Part shown: one piece after another, positions 7,161 to 14,360 of the stretch
How the letters are laid out: each line of letters opens with the position of its first letter
How positions within the stretch are numbered: the stretch's first letter is position 1
Assembly: GCA_024278565.1 (NCBI GenBank)
Contig: JAJRSY010000075.1
Span: 1 to 14,976, forward strand
Direction: 5' to 3'
Source: Bacteroidota bacterium
Lineage (GTDB): Bacteria > Bacteroidota > Bacteroidia > Flavobacteriales > Flavobacteriaceae
DNA: 14,976 nt
Translations under genes and position numbers: made by a program
The notes under the pieces: model-generated
Databases searched by the model: none
Seen by the model: the letters and a program-made list of their open reading frames with translations, nothing else
What the model was told of the DNA's origin: nothing

Positions 7161-7457
7161 TTATTTTAATAAATCACCAACATAGGGCATTAATGCAATA
7201 TGACGTGCACGTTTTACCGCCTGCGCCACCTTTCTCTGGAATTTCAAGGAAGTGCCTGTCAATCTTCTCGGAAGCAATTTACCTTGATCGTTTACCAACA
7301 TCATCAAGAAATCAGCATCTTTATAATCAATGTACTTGATGCCGTTCTTTTTAAAACGACAATACTTCTTTTTGGTACTCGTTTCAATATTAAGTGGGGT
7401 CAGGTACCTGATTTCCCCATCTTTTTTTGCTTTTGCCTGTTGTTCTATAGATGCCAT
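7161..7457 (-). CDS. rpsR: 30S ribosomal protein S18 (bS18)
   Basis: The 98-residue protein contains the bS18 core: YIDYKDADFLMMLVNDQGKL, LPRRLTGTSLKFQRKVAQAV and KRARHIALMPYVGDL. S18 binds S6 and 16S rRNA in the platform of the small subunit. The N-terminal extension (MASIEQQAKAKKDGEIRYL) makes it longer than the 75 residues of E. coli and is usual in Bacteroidota. It starts five bases after the rpsF stop, so the two partners S6 and S18 are made from one message. Confidence 0.97.
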   Translation of the reverse strand: MASIEQQAKAKKDGEIRYLTPLNIETSTKKKYCRFKKNGIKYIDYKDADFLMMLVNDQGKLLPRRLTGTSLKFQRKVAQAVKRARHIALMPYVGDLLK

Positions 7458-7462
7458 AGTAC

Positions 7463-7804
7463 TTACGCTTTAGTTGTTTTTAACCTTGTTCTTCTTACCT
7501 CTGCCCACGCAATAGCGTGTTTGTCTAGCTTTACCGTCAAAAAGCGCATCACACGCTCGTTCCTTGCAAACTCTTGCTCATAAGGAAGAATGACCTCACT
7601 AGGTGCGGCAAACTCGAACAAATGGTAAAAACCACTTTTCTTGTGTTGTATGGCATAGGCTAATTTCTTTAGCCCCCAATTTTCTTTGGCCACCATTTTG
7701 GCGCCATTCTTAATTAAGAAATCTTCAAATTTCTTAACTGTTTCCTCTATCTGGGTTTCAGATAAAACGGGATTCAAAATGAAAACAGTTTCGTAATGAT
7801 TCAT
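7463..7804 (-). CDS. rpsF: 30S ribosomal protein S6 (bS6)
   Basis: The 113-residue protein starts MNHYETVFILNPVLSETQIE, the normal bS6 opening, and includes GAKMVAKENWGLKKLAYAI and KKSGFYHLFEF. The frame is open for 18 codons upstream, but those overlap the promoter and do not resemble S6, so the ATG at 7802-7804 is used. First gene of the operon with rpsR and rplI; no single-strand-binding or priB gene sits between them, unlike in Gammaproteobacteria or Firmicutes. The predicted leader is under 25 bases, too short for the S6:S18-binding leader RNA known in other bacteria. Confidence 0.97.
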   Translation of the reverse strand: MNHYETVFILNPVLSETQIEETVKKFEDFLIKNGAKMVAKENWGLKKLAYAIQHKKSGFYHLFEFAAPSEVILPYEQEFARNERVMRFLTVKLDKHAIAWAEVRRTRLKTTKA

Positions 7805-7827
7805 ATTTATATTTGTTTTAAGGTGTG

Positions 7828-7858
7828 CAAAAATAATAATATTTACGACACTCCACAA
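7828..7858 (-). promoter_or_regulatory. Promoter of the rpsF-rpsR-rplI operon
   Basis: On the minus strand TTG (7856-7858), 20 bases, then TATTTTTG (7828-7835): a full match to the Bacteroidota TTG/TAnnTTTG pattern. The -7 box ends 23 bases before the rpsF ATG. Confidence 0.75.
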
Positions 7859-7973
7859 GAAAACGGGAAAATCTTCGTTATAGATTAGGAATCATAAAAA
7901 TCAAACTTAACCTAAATCTGAACCTTATCATGGACCGATTACACAGAATTCCACGCAATATTTACAATTTTTA

Positions 7974-8004
7974 TTGTAGTTGAACATGTTTTTTTAGTAC
8001 TTTG
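7974..8004 (+). promoter_or_regulatory. Tentative promoter of the LytTR regulator gene
   Basis: TTG (7974-7976), 20 bases, then GTACTTTG (7997-8004), which keeps the TTTG half of the -7 box but not its TA. It lies 32 bases before the ATG, between this gene and the divergent rpsF operon. The match is partial. Confidence 0.35.
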
Positions 8005-8036
8005 TCGATGATTTAACCCCACAAATCAACCTTTTT

Positions 8037-8729
8037 ATGAAATTAAGAAGCATAATCGTAGACGATTCGTCTATGCAGCGTATGGCAGTTGCAAGATTGG
8101 TGAACAATCACCCTAATTTAGCTATGGTGGCCGAATACAGCAACGCTATTGAGGCAAAAAATGGCATTAACAACAACGAGGTCGATTTGGTCTTTCTTGA
8201 TGTTGAAATGCCCATTATCAGTGGATTCGACCTACTCGAATCATTAGATAACAGACCTCAGGTAATTTTGATTACCGGAAAACCAGACTATGCCCTTAGG
8301 GCATTTGAATATGACGTGACCGATTATCTGCACAAGCCAATTACTATGACTCGTTTTGATGCATCTGTTAGAAGAGCCGTAACCAATTACGAGCAAATTC
8401 ATAAGGTACACGAAGACGAAGAGCATATATTCGTAAAAAGCAACCTTAAAAAGAGAAAGGTCATCTTGAATGATATTAAATGGGTAGAAGCACTTGGCGA
8501 CTATATTAAATTAGTTACCGATGAGGCCAATATCGTAATTTTATCAACAATGAAGTCTTTTGAAAAGCAATTGCCCGAAGATAAGTTTCTACGTATCCAC
8601 AAATCTTACATTGTGAATCTTGAAAAAATCGAAAGGTTCAATAGTAAAATTGTCGAGGTCAGTGGAAGGTCTATTCCCTTGAGCAGAAACAAGAAGACTG
8701 AATTGGCCGAGGCCTTGAGCAACGTATAA
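8037..8729 (+). CDS. LytTR-family two-component response regulator
   Basis: The 230-residue protein has an N-terminal receiver domain and a C-terminal LytTR DNA-binding domain. In the receiver the acidic pair is D9-D10 (SIIVDDS), the phospho-accepting aspartate is D55 (VFLDVEMP), the switch threonine is T80 (LITG) and the conserved lysine is K100 (HKPIT). All key residues are present, so it should be phosphorylatable. The LytTR part runs from about 128 to 228, with IFVKSNLKKRKVILNDIKWV, EALGDYIKL, the family signature FLRIHKSYIVNLEKI and IPLSRNKK. No histidine kinase is adjacent, so the partner must be encoded elsewhere. It is convergent with priA, one base between stop codons. Its target genes are unknown. 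Confidence 0.94.
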   Translation: MKLRSIIVDDSSMQRMAVARLVNNHPNLAMVAEYSNAIEAKNGINNNEVDLVFLDVEMPIISGFDLLESLDNRPQVILITGKPDYALRAFEYDVTDYLHKPITMTRFDASVRRAVTNYEQIHKVHEDEEHIFVKSNLKKRKVILNDIKWVEALGDYIKLVTDEANIVILSTMKSFEKQLPEDKFLRIHKSYIVNLEKIERFNSKIVEVSGRSIPLSRNKKTELAEALSNV

Positions 8730-8761
8730 TTCAAATGTGATCTACATTGTAGATTATACGT
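8722..8761. repeat. Hairpin spanning the convergent stop codons
   Basis: ACGTATAAT (8722-8730) and ATTATACGT (8753-8761) are exact inverted repeats. Inside, AATGT and ACATT can also pair across a small internal loop. The structure covers the TAA of the response-regulator gene and the TGA of priA, so both transcripts would fold here. No T-run follows. Confidence 0.55.
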
Positions 8762-11187
8762 ATACTTTTATAATAGGAAATAGCATTAAAGGATTTTTCA
8801 ATTCTTTTAATGCTATTTTTTGTTTTCACCAATGACCGATCATGATTTATCTTAATGATCACATGCTTTAGATATTGATTGCGAATACGGGCCACTGGTG
8901 GGTATTCTGGTCCTAGTACACTACCACCGAACACGTTTCGCAAGGCTTTTGTAAACCATTCTGCCGCCTCGTTCAGTTTGTTGTATTCTTTGTGTTTAAA
9001 CGTAATCTTTATGATTCTATTTATCGGTGGGTATTTGTACTGCTCTCTTTCATATAGTTGCTCTTTGAACATTTCTGCATAGGCATTGGTAGATACCTGT
9101 TTGAGTATCTGATGATACGGGTTGTACGTCTGCACGATTACCTTTCCCCTTTTTTTGGTACGCCCTGCCCTACCCGCTACCTGGGTCAATAATTGATAAC
9201 TGCGCTCATGCGCCCGGTAATCGGGAAAATTCAATAAGGCATCGGCATTCATAATACCCACGAGGTTCACATTTCTAAAATCGAGGCCTTTGGTCAGCAT
9301 TTGGGTGCCCACCAAAATATCGAGTTCTTGCTGCTCAAAAGCGGTGATTATTCGTTCATACCCATATTTACCTCTGGTGGTGTCCAAATCCATTCGACCT
9401 ACTTTGGCCTCAGGGAACAGGGTGAGCAATTCATGCTCTACCTGTTCGGTACCAAAGCCCTTACTGTCAATGGTAGCACTACCGCAGGCCCTACAACTTT
9501 CTTGCAATGCCATATGATGGCTACAGTAATGGCATCGCAATTGTTTTTTGTACTGGTGATAGGTAAGGCTTACATCACAATTGGGACATTGGGGCGAATG
9601 GCCACAGGTGGTACATTCAACAATTGGGGCATACCCTCTACGGTTCTGGAACAAAATCACTTGCTCACCTGCATCTAGGGTTTCGGTAATCTCTTCAAGA
9701 AGGCGTTCAGAAAAACGCCCTTTCATTCTTCTTTTTCGGGCCTGCTCTTTGATATCGACCAGTTCTATATCGGGCATGACCACATTGCCATAACGCCGAT
9801 CTATCTTGGCATACCCATATTTGCCTATCTTGGCATTATAAAAACTTTCAATACTTGGTGTTGCAGAACCCAAAACAACATTGGCCTTATGCAGTTTGGC
9901 CAAAACTATCGCCGCATCTCGGGCATGGTAGCGTGGGGCTGGATCAAATTGTTTAAAAGAGCCCTCGTGCTCCTCATCAACAATAATCAATCCTAAATTC
10001 GGGAAGGGCAGAAATAGCGCCGAACGTGCCCCAATTACCACCTGGGCTTTTGGTTTGTTGCCATTGACATTTTTCCAGACCTCTACCCGTTCCTGTATAT
10101 TGTATTTGGAATGGTATACTGAAATTTTTTCTCCAAAATATTCCTGCAACCTAACGATCAGTTGTGTGGTCAATGCTATTTCAGGAAGCAGGTACAGGGC
10201 CTGATTTCCGCTAGAGATGCATTCCTCTATAAGTTTTACATATACTTCGGTCTTGCCCGAAGAGGTTACGCCATGAAGTAATGCAACCTTTTTAGCATCA
10301 AATGATTCCCGTATCCCGACCAAAGCCCGCTCTTGGTGTTCATTGAGTGGTTTCAAGTTACTATTCTCATCCTTCCCCTCATAAACCACTCGATCTGTTT
10401 GAATAAAATACTCCTCTAAGATCCCCTTATCCACCAAAGATTTGATTACCGCTCTTGAACTACCACTCTCCTTTTCTAACTCTGAAACCTTAATGGGTTT
10501 TTTACCGGTCGCGTGAAGTTGGAACAAAGACAGTATGACCTGACTCTGTTTGGGGGCTCTCGTTAAGGATTGCAACAATTTTTCCAAATTCTCCTCTGAG
10601 GTATGGCCAGCCCCTAGTTTTACATTTCTTACCAATTTGGGTTTGTACTGCTCAACTATTTCCTCTTTTAGAAAAATAACGTTCTTTTCGAGCAAACGGT
10701 TCAATATGGGCAATATGTTCTTTCGGTCTATAATCGCACCTACCTCATGTACCTTTAGTACAGATTGGTGCTGCAAGGCCTCAAATACCAAAAACTCATC
10801 GTCTTTCAAATCATTTTCATCGATCTCCGCCGCATCGTTCCTTAATATCAAGGTCTCGCTTTCCAACAAAAAAGCACTGGGCACGGCACTGCGGTACACC
10901 TCACCTATCGAACACATATAATAGTCTGCGATCCATTGCCAATGTTTTAACTGTATGTGGTGTACGGTAGGGTGCTCATCTAAAATCTGGTGTATTTCCT
11001 TGGCCTCATAAACTGTGGGCGCTGTTGTATGTACCTTATGCACCAATGCCGTATAGATCTTTGATTTACCAAAGGGGACAGCGACCCGCATACCCGGTTT
11101 CAAAAATTTAGATTCGGCTTCAGAAATACTATAGGTAAAGAGTTTCTCTAACGGAATCGGCAATATTACATTAACATAGTGCTGCAT
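8731..11187 (-). CDS. priA: Primosomal protein N' (replication-restart helicase PriA)
   Basis: An 818-residue 3'-5' DNA helicase that reloads the replisome at stalled forks. The N-terminal DNA-binding domain covers about 1-105 (NVILPIPLEKLFTYS). A longer middle region with winged-helix character follows (to ~275). The helicase core has Walker A GVTSSGKT at 306-313, GARSALFLPFPNLGLIIVDE and the DEEH box at 404-407. It also has LGSATPS and, near 627-676, GTQMLTKGLDF and VAGRAGR. Eight cysteines in four pairs (C525/C528, C534/C537, C552/C555, C565/C568) form the two zinc sites. It is longer than E. coli PriA (732), mostly through the region before the helicase core. Last gene of the nadC operon, 12 bases after the DUF2147 gene. 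The final codons carry an antisense terminator. Confidence 0.96.
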   Translation of the reverse strand: MQHYVNVILPIPLEKLFTYSISEAESKFLKPGMRVAVPFGKSKIYTALVHKVHTTAPTVYEAKEIHQILDEHPTVHHIQLKHWQWIADYYMCSIGEVYRSAVPSAFLLESETLILRNDAAEIDENDLKDDEFLVFEALQHQSVLKVHEVGAIIDRKNILPILNRLLEKNVIFLKEEIVEQYKPKLVRNVKLGAGHTSEENLEKLLQSLTRAPKQSQVILSLFQLHATGKKPIKVSELEKESGSSRAVIKSLVDKGILEEYFIQTDRVVYEGKDENSNLKPLNEHQERALVGIRESFDAKKVALLHGVTSSGKTEVYVKLIEECISSGNQALYLLPEIALTTQLIVRLQEYFGEKISVYHSKYNIQERVEVWKNVNGNKPKAQVVIGARSALFLPFPNLGLIIVDEEHEGSFKQFDPAPRYHARDAAIVLAKLHKANVVLGSATPSIESFYNAKIGKYGYAKIDRRYGNVVMPDIELVDIKEQARKRRMKGRFSERLLEEITETLDAGEQVILFQNRRGYAPIVECTTCGHSPQCPNCDVSLTYHQYKKQLRCHYCSHHMALQESCRACGSATIDSKGFGTEQVEHELLTLFPEAKVGRMDLDTTRGKYGYERIITAFEQQELDILVGTQMLTKGLDFRNVNLVGIMNADALLNFPDYRAHERSYQLLTQVAGRAGRTKKRGKVIVQTYNPYHQILKQVSTNAYAEMFKEQLYEREQYKYPPINRIIKITFKHKEYNKLNEAAEWFTKALRNVFGGSVLGPEYPPVARIRNQYLKHVIIKINHDRSLVKTKNSIKRIEKSFNAISYYKSIRIIYNVDHI
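8778..8821 (+). terminator. Intrinsic terminator of the LytTR gene, inside the priA 3' coding end
   Basis: A 15-base arm, AAATAGCATTAAAGG (8778-8792), pairs with CTTTTAATGCTATTT (8804-8818), with one G.U and otherwise perfect, across an 11-base loop. It runs into TTTTTT (8816-8821), then G and TTTT. It begins 49 bases past the response-regulator stop. All of it lies inside priA on the other strand, where it encodes SIKRIEKSFNAIS near the PriA C-terminus. Confidence 0.8.
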
Positions 11188-11199
11188 AACTGAAATTCA

Positions 11200-11631
11200 T
11201 TACTTATCCTTGACCCGAACCCATGTCTGTGTTCGATAGATAAAGGCCAAGTAGCCCCGCACCTTAAGTTCGTTCATATTTTCTGGGTTCAACCAAATCT
11301 TGAATCGAAAGGTCATTGCCTGTTGGGGGTCGAATAGCCGTTCACCCCTCCATTTTTCGTCCGTGCCCTTTTTTCCTTCTGTTATGATGGTCATTCCAAC
11401 CACCGATTTATCTTTAAGATCGCCTTCACACTTGGTGCATTTAAAATTTTCCTTTCCTTTTTCGACTATTTCGATAATCTTGCCATACATCAATCCGTTT
11501 TTTTTATAGATGTCTATAATGGCCTTTGGCTTTCCGTTTCTGTCATCAATGGTTTTCCATGTTCCGAAAACGCCTTGTGAATATGAACAGATCGTTGACA
11601 TCAAAAAAACCAGCACAAGTATTTTATTCAT
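11200..11631 (-). CDS. DUF2147 family exported protein
   Basis: The 143-residue product starts MNKILVLVFLMSTICSYSQG, a signal peptide with likely cleavage after the SYSQ region; the lipobox is poor, so it is probably periplasmic rather than a lipoprotein. The mature part matches DUF2147: GVFGTWKTIDDRNGKPKAII, a C-x-x-C pair (CTKC, residues 65-68), GMTIITE, FDPQQAMTF, and the closing ELKVRGYLAFIYRTQTWVRV. Function unknown. An ATG nine bases earlier (11640) is possible but gives a less typical signal peptide. The chosen start overlaps the yihY stop as ATGAATAA, suggesting translational coupling. It is followed closely by priA, with no obvious functional link. Confidence 0.88.
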   Translation of the reverse strand: MNKILVLVFLMSTICSYSQGVFGTWKTIDDRNGKPKAIIDIYKKNGLMYGKIIEIVEKGKENFKCTKCEGDLKDKSVVGMTIITEGKKGTDEKWRGERLFDPQQAMTFRFKIWLNPENMNELKVRGYLAFIYRTQTWVRVKDK

Positions 11632-12604
11632 TTGCAACATCTTTTTTATAATTTTTTCTCAACCAGTTTAAAGAGGCATTCAATTCAAACCCAAGCAGCA
11701 ATATATTTGAATTTAACCAGATATACACCATCAAGATCAACAAGCCGCCCAGAGCACCATACAATTCATTGTAACGCGCAAATTTCTCCACATAAACCCC
11801 GAACAGATACGATGTCAATAAAAACAGGAGCGTAGTCATCAAGGCACCCACTGCAAAGAAATTGGCTGCTTTACCCTCTGCGGTTCCAAAATAGTACAGG
11901 GTGGCGGTGGTCAGATATGAAAGAATAATAAAGAATAGATATTTTGCAATCTGTACTCCCATAATATCATCTTCGGCCATTACATAACCCCCTGTTCTAG
12001 AAGCGAAATCACTTAAATAGGTCAAAACATACACCTCAAAATACACAAAGGCAACAAAGCCAACGATGAGTAGAATTGATAAAATAAGCCCCACCATAAG
12101 GGCATAGGCATATTGTTTGAAAAAATTTCGGGTAAGGTTCACATGGTATGAATTTTCGAAGCCACCAAAAATGGAGTTGACCCCATTAGCCATAAGAAAA
12201 ATGGACAGTACAAAGGTCGAAGATAAAAGACCCGTACGTTTTTGGCTTTTGATCTGCTGATAAATGTCACCGAAATACTCACCCGTTGCTGAAGGAAGGA
12301 ACGATTCAAGAAACAAAGGGAATTCAGAATCAAAATTCGCATTCTCCAAATTAAAATAAGAAACCAGAAACGGCACCAACGTCAATATAAAGATCAACAA
12401 GGGAAAAAGTGCAAGAAACAGGCTGAATGCAATGGCACTGGCCCTTGTTGAGAGTGCTCCCTGTACAATGCCCCGAATATACATTTCTATCAGGTCGTAT
12501 ATTGAAAGACCCTCAAAACCGGGCAATCTTATGTTTTTCAAGAGTTTGACCACCCACTTTACAATCGGGATCTTAGCTAGTTTGTCTTCGATATTTACCG
12601 ACAT
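11624..12604 (-). CDS. YihY/BrkB family inner membrane protein
   Basis: The 326-residue integral membrane protein has six likely membrane segments at about 54-84, 125-145, 164-192, 216-240, 247-270 and 284-306, after a ~50-residue cytoplasmic N-terminus. Family features are RASAIAFSLFLALFPLLIF in the first segment, FGGFENSYHV near 147-155, YNELYGALGGLLILMVYIW, and the closing LLLGFELNASL. Older annotation as ribonuclease BN or virulence factor BrkB is not well supported; the transported or processed substrate is unknown. Its ATG directly abuts the nadC stop (TAGATG), and its end overlaps the DUF2147 start, so it is translated as part of the nadC-priA operon. Confidence 0.92.
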   Translation of the reverse strand: MSVNIEDKLAKIPIVKWVVKLLKNIRLPGFEGLSIYDLIEMYIRGIVQGALSTRASAIAFSLFLALFPLLIFILTLVPFLVSYFNLENANFDSEFPLFLESFLPSATGEYFGDIYQQIKSQKRTGLLSSTFVLSIFLMANGVNSIFGGFENSYHVNLTRNFFKQYAYALMVGLILSILLIVGFVAFVYFEVYVLTYLSDFASRTGGYVMAEDDIMGVQIAKYLFFIILSYLTTATLYYFGTAEGKAANFFAVGALMTTLLFLLTSYLFGVYVEKFARYNELYGALGGLLILMVYIWLNSNILLLGFELNASLNWLRKNYKKDVANE

Positions 12605-13462
12605 CTACACTGCTTTTAGACTTAGATCCATATTGTACACCGAATGTGTAAGCGCCCCAGAGGAAATAAAACCAACCCCGCATTCAGCATATTTTCGTAT
12701 GGTTTTTTCGTTGATGCCACCAGAAGATTCCGTAAGGCATTTGTCGCCTATCAGTGCCACCGCCCTTCGGGTATCTTCATAATTGAAATTGTCTATCAAA
12801 ATACGGTACACCCCCTCTGACCGTAGTATCTCTTTTATTTCATCCAAACTTCTTGCTTCGACAATTATTTTCAAATTCCTTTCGGTCTGCTGCAAATACC
12901 TTTGGGTCTTTTCAATGGCCTTGGTAATTCCGCCCGCAAAATCGATGTGGTTGTCCTTGAGCATGATCATGTCATAGAGGGCGAACCTATGGTTCTCCCC
13001 TCCCCCTATCTTAACCGCCCATTTTTCAAGGGCGCGAATACCGGGCGTGGTCTTTCTGGTATCCAATATTTTGGTGGCTGTTCCTTCCAATAGCCCAACG
13101 AATGTTTTTGTCTTTGTGGCAATGGCACTCATGCGCTGCATGGCATTGAGCACCAAACGCTCTGCTTTTAAAATGCTTTGTGAGCTGCCTTCAACATAAA
13201 AGACAATATCACCGTATTGAACCTCTCCGCCGTCTTGGATCAATACCTCAATTTCAAGACCGGCATCAATGTGTGAAAAAACCTGTATTGCAAAATCAAC
13301 ACCTGCAATTACGCCATCATCCTTTACCAATAACTTTGCCTTCCCCCTGGCCGTATTGGGAATACAGGCCAAAGAACTATGGTCACCATCACCCACATCT
13401 TCACGAATAGCGTTGGCAATGATCAAATTCAATTCATTTTGGAACTGTTCTGCTGAGATCAT
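12605..13462 (-). CDS. nadC: Nicotinate-nucleotide pyrophosphorylase (quinolinate phosphoribosyltransferase)
   Basis: The 285-residue protein converts quinolinate and PRPP to nicotinate mononucleotide, carbon dioxide and pyrophosphate in de novo NAD synthesis. Motifs in order: REDVGDGDHSS (20-30), ERLVLNAMQRMSAIAT (101-116), DTRKTTPG (134-141), the substrate-binding GGGENHR (153-159), MLKDNH (167-172), VEARSLDEI (201-209) and ESSGGI (245-250). The arginines and lysines that bind quinolinate are all present. Length is normal. nadA and nadB are not in the window. It is the first gene of the operon; the start is fixed by the family N-terminus. I found only a weak -7-like box (TAAATTAG, 13483-13490 on the minus strand) and no partner -33. 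Confidence 0.96.
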   Translation of the reverse strand: MISAEQFQNELNLIIANAIREDVGDGDHSSLACIPNTARGKAKLLVKDDGVIAGVDFAIQVFSHIDAGLEIEVLIQDGGEVQYGDIVFYVEGSSQSILKAERLVLNAMQRMSAIATKTKTFVGLLEGTATKILDTRKTTPGIRALEKWAVKIGGGENHRFALYDMIMLKDNHIDFAGGITKAIEKTQRYLQQTERNLKIIVEARSLDEIKEILRSEGVYRILIDNFNYEDTRRAVALIGDKCLTESSGGINEKTIRKYAECGVGFISSGALTHSVYNMDLSLKAV

Positions 13463-13526
13463 TTACTTTATTTTGCATTGTGCTAATTTAGCAAATTGTT
13501 GGTTGGTTGTGCACTGCCCAACCAGA

Positions 13527-13540
13527 TTATGTTAACATAA
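13527..13540. promoter_or_regulatory. 14-bp perfect palindrome, possible operator
   Basis: TTATGTTAACATAA is an exact palindrome 64 bases before the nadC start. It is the size of a dimeric regulator site, but no regulator can be named and chance occurrence in AT-rich DNA is possible. Confidence 0.3.
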
Positions 13541-13567
13541 ATTGTTATTGGTGTCCAGAAAAAGACA

Positions 13568-13666
13568 CCTACCTGACAGGCAGGCAGGAAAGACCACTCA
13601 CTTCGGCTCACTTCGGCTACGCTCAGTGGCCAACGTTTAGAAAGGCTCAGTACAAGTTGTTGTTGG
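13568..13666. repeat. Composite intergenic repeat, copy 2
   Basis: CCTACCTGACAGGCAGGCAG plus G (13568-13588) is followed by AAAGACCACTCA, then CTTCGGCTCA (13601-13610) duplicated as CTTCGGCTAC, then GCTCAGTGGCC. A second worn part, GGCTCAGTACAAGTTGTTGT (13644-13663), matches the GCTCAGTACAAGTCGCTGTT that ends copy 1 at 471-490. The order palindrome, AAAGACCrCTyA, CTTCGrCT, GCTCAGT is shared with copy 1. A further CCTGCC hairpin lies at 13816-13832. Confidence 0.65.
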
Positions 13667-13847
13667 ATACCTGTCCGTGCCGTTCAGGGGGCAAGATAAC
13701 AGACCTTCAAAAGACGACAAATAGATCAATAGACCTGCCGGCGTTGGCGCTGGACATTAGACCTTTGACCTTTTGCCCTTGTACATATTGGTTTTCAGTA
13801 AGTTGATCGGACCCGCCTGCCAGCTAGGCAGGTCTGAATACAATGAT

Positions 13848-13879
13848 TTTGTTGTTTGGGATTATACACTATATCTTTG
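13848..13879 (+). promoter_or_regulatory. rlmH promoter
   Basis: TTTG (13848-13851), 20 bases, then TATCTTTG (13872-13879): a full Bacteroidota-type promoter. The -7 box ends only four bases before the rlmH ATG at 13884, which would put the transcript start at or beside the start codon. Confidence 0.7.
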
Positions 13880-13883
13880 GCTC

Positions 13884-14357
13884 ATGACCATAAAACTCCT
13901 TTCCATAGGAAAAACAGATAGCAAACAATTGCAACAGTTGATCGCTGAATATGAAAATCGTTTAAAGCATTATGTCAGGTTTGAATTTGAGATAGTACCG
14001 GATATTAAAAATGCGAAAAACCTATCAGAATCTGAACAGAAGGAAAAAGAGGGGTTTTTAATCCTAAAGAAATTAAGCCCCGCAGATGTTTTGATCTTAT
14101 TGGATGAGAATGGAAGGCAGCACAGCTCGTTGGAGTTTGCCAATTTTCTTCAAAAGAAAATGAACGCCGGCATCAAACGATTGGTCTTTGCAATAGGTGG
14201 CCCCTACGGTTTTGGGGAAATGGTCCAACAAAAGGCACAAGGTAAGATCAGTTTGTCAAAAATGACCTTTTCGCACCAGATGGTACGCTTGTTCGTCATT
14301 GAACAGTTATACAGGGGATTTACTATTTTAAAGAACGAGCCTTACCATCATAGGTAA
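13884..14357 (+). CDS. rlmH: 23S rRNA (pseudouridine(1915)-N(3))-methyltransferase RlmH
   Basis: The 157-residue SPOUT-class methyltransferase modifies pseudouridine 1915 in helix 69 of 23S rRNA, using S-adenosylmethionine. Family features are MTIKLLSIGKT at the start, ADVLILLDENGRQHSSLEFA (the LDE/G stretch), LVFAIGGPYGFGEMV (the glycine-rich AdoMet knot), and the C-terminal ISLSKMTFSHQMVRLFVIEQ, LYRGFTILKNEPYHHR, matching the usual LSPLTLPHxLVR...E-LYR...NxPYH. The trefoil-knot C-terminus is complete. An upstream in-frame ATG at 13773 exists but would read through a repeat. The chosen start has the family N-terminus. It ends three bases from the stop of the convergent membrane-protein gene; no terminator was seen there. 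Confidence 0.96.
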   Translation: MTIKLLSIGKTDSKQLQQLIAEYENRLKHYVRFEFEIVPDIKNAKNLSESEQKEKEGFLILKKLSPADVLILLDENGRQHSSLEFANFLQKKMNAGIKRLVFAIGGPYGFGEMVQQKAQGKISLSKMTFSHQMVRLFVIEQLYRGFTILKNEPYHHR

Positions 14358-14360
14358 TGC

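Larger units (their letters stand above)
13463..13883. other. Gene-free, repeat-rich region between divergent nadC and rlmH
   Basis: No protein-like reading frame. It holds, from left to right, the nadC leader; a small GGTTG/CAACC hairpin (13504-13524); a 14-bp palindrome (13527-13540); a GGTGTC/GACACC hairpin (13550-13569); a composite repeat copy (13568-13666); about 145 bases with only scattered repeat-like pieces; a CCTGCC-AGCTA-GGCAGG hairpin (13816-13832); and the rlmH promoter. No RNA gene was recognised. Confidence 0.7.

Noticed and set aside
7200..7583. A 127-codon plus-strand open frame across rpsR and rpsF
   Set aside because: It is antisense to two certain ribosomal protein genes and crosses their junction.
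7805..7827. An S6:S18-binding leader RNA before rpsF
   Set aside because: The predicted leader is under 25 bases and shows no hairpin, so there is no room for that element.
13676..13800. Possible structured RNA in the nadC-rlmH gap
   Set aside because: I found no strong extended pairing, promoter or T-run, only short repeat-like pieces.
13773..13883. A 37-codon longer N-terminus for RlmH
   Set aside because: It reads through a CCTGCC hairpin and the promoter; the family N-terminus begins at 13884.
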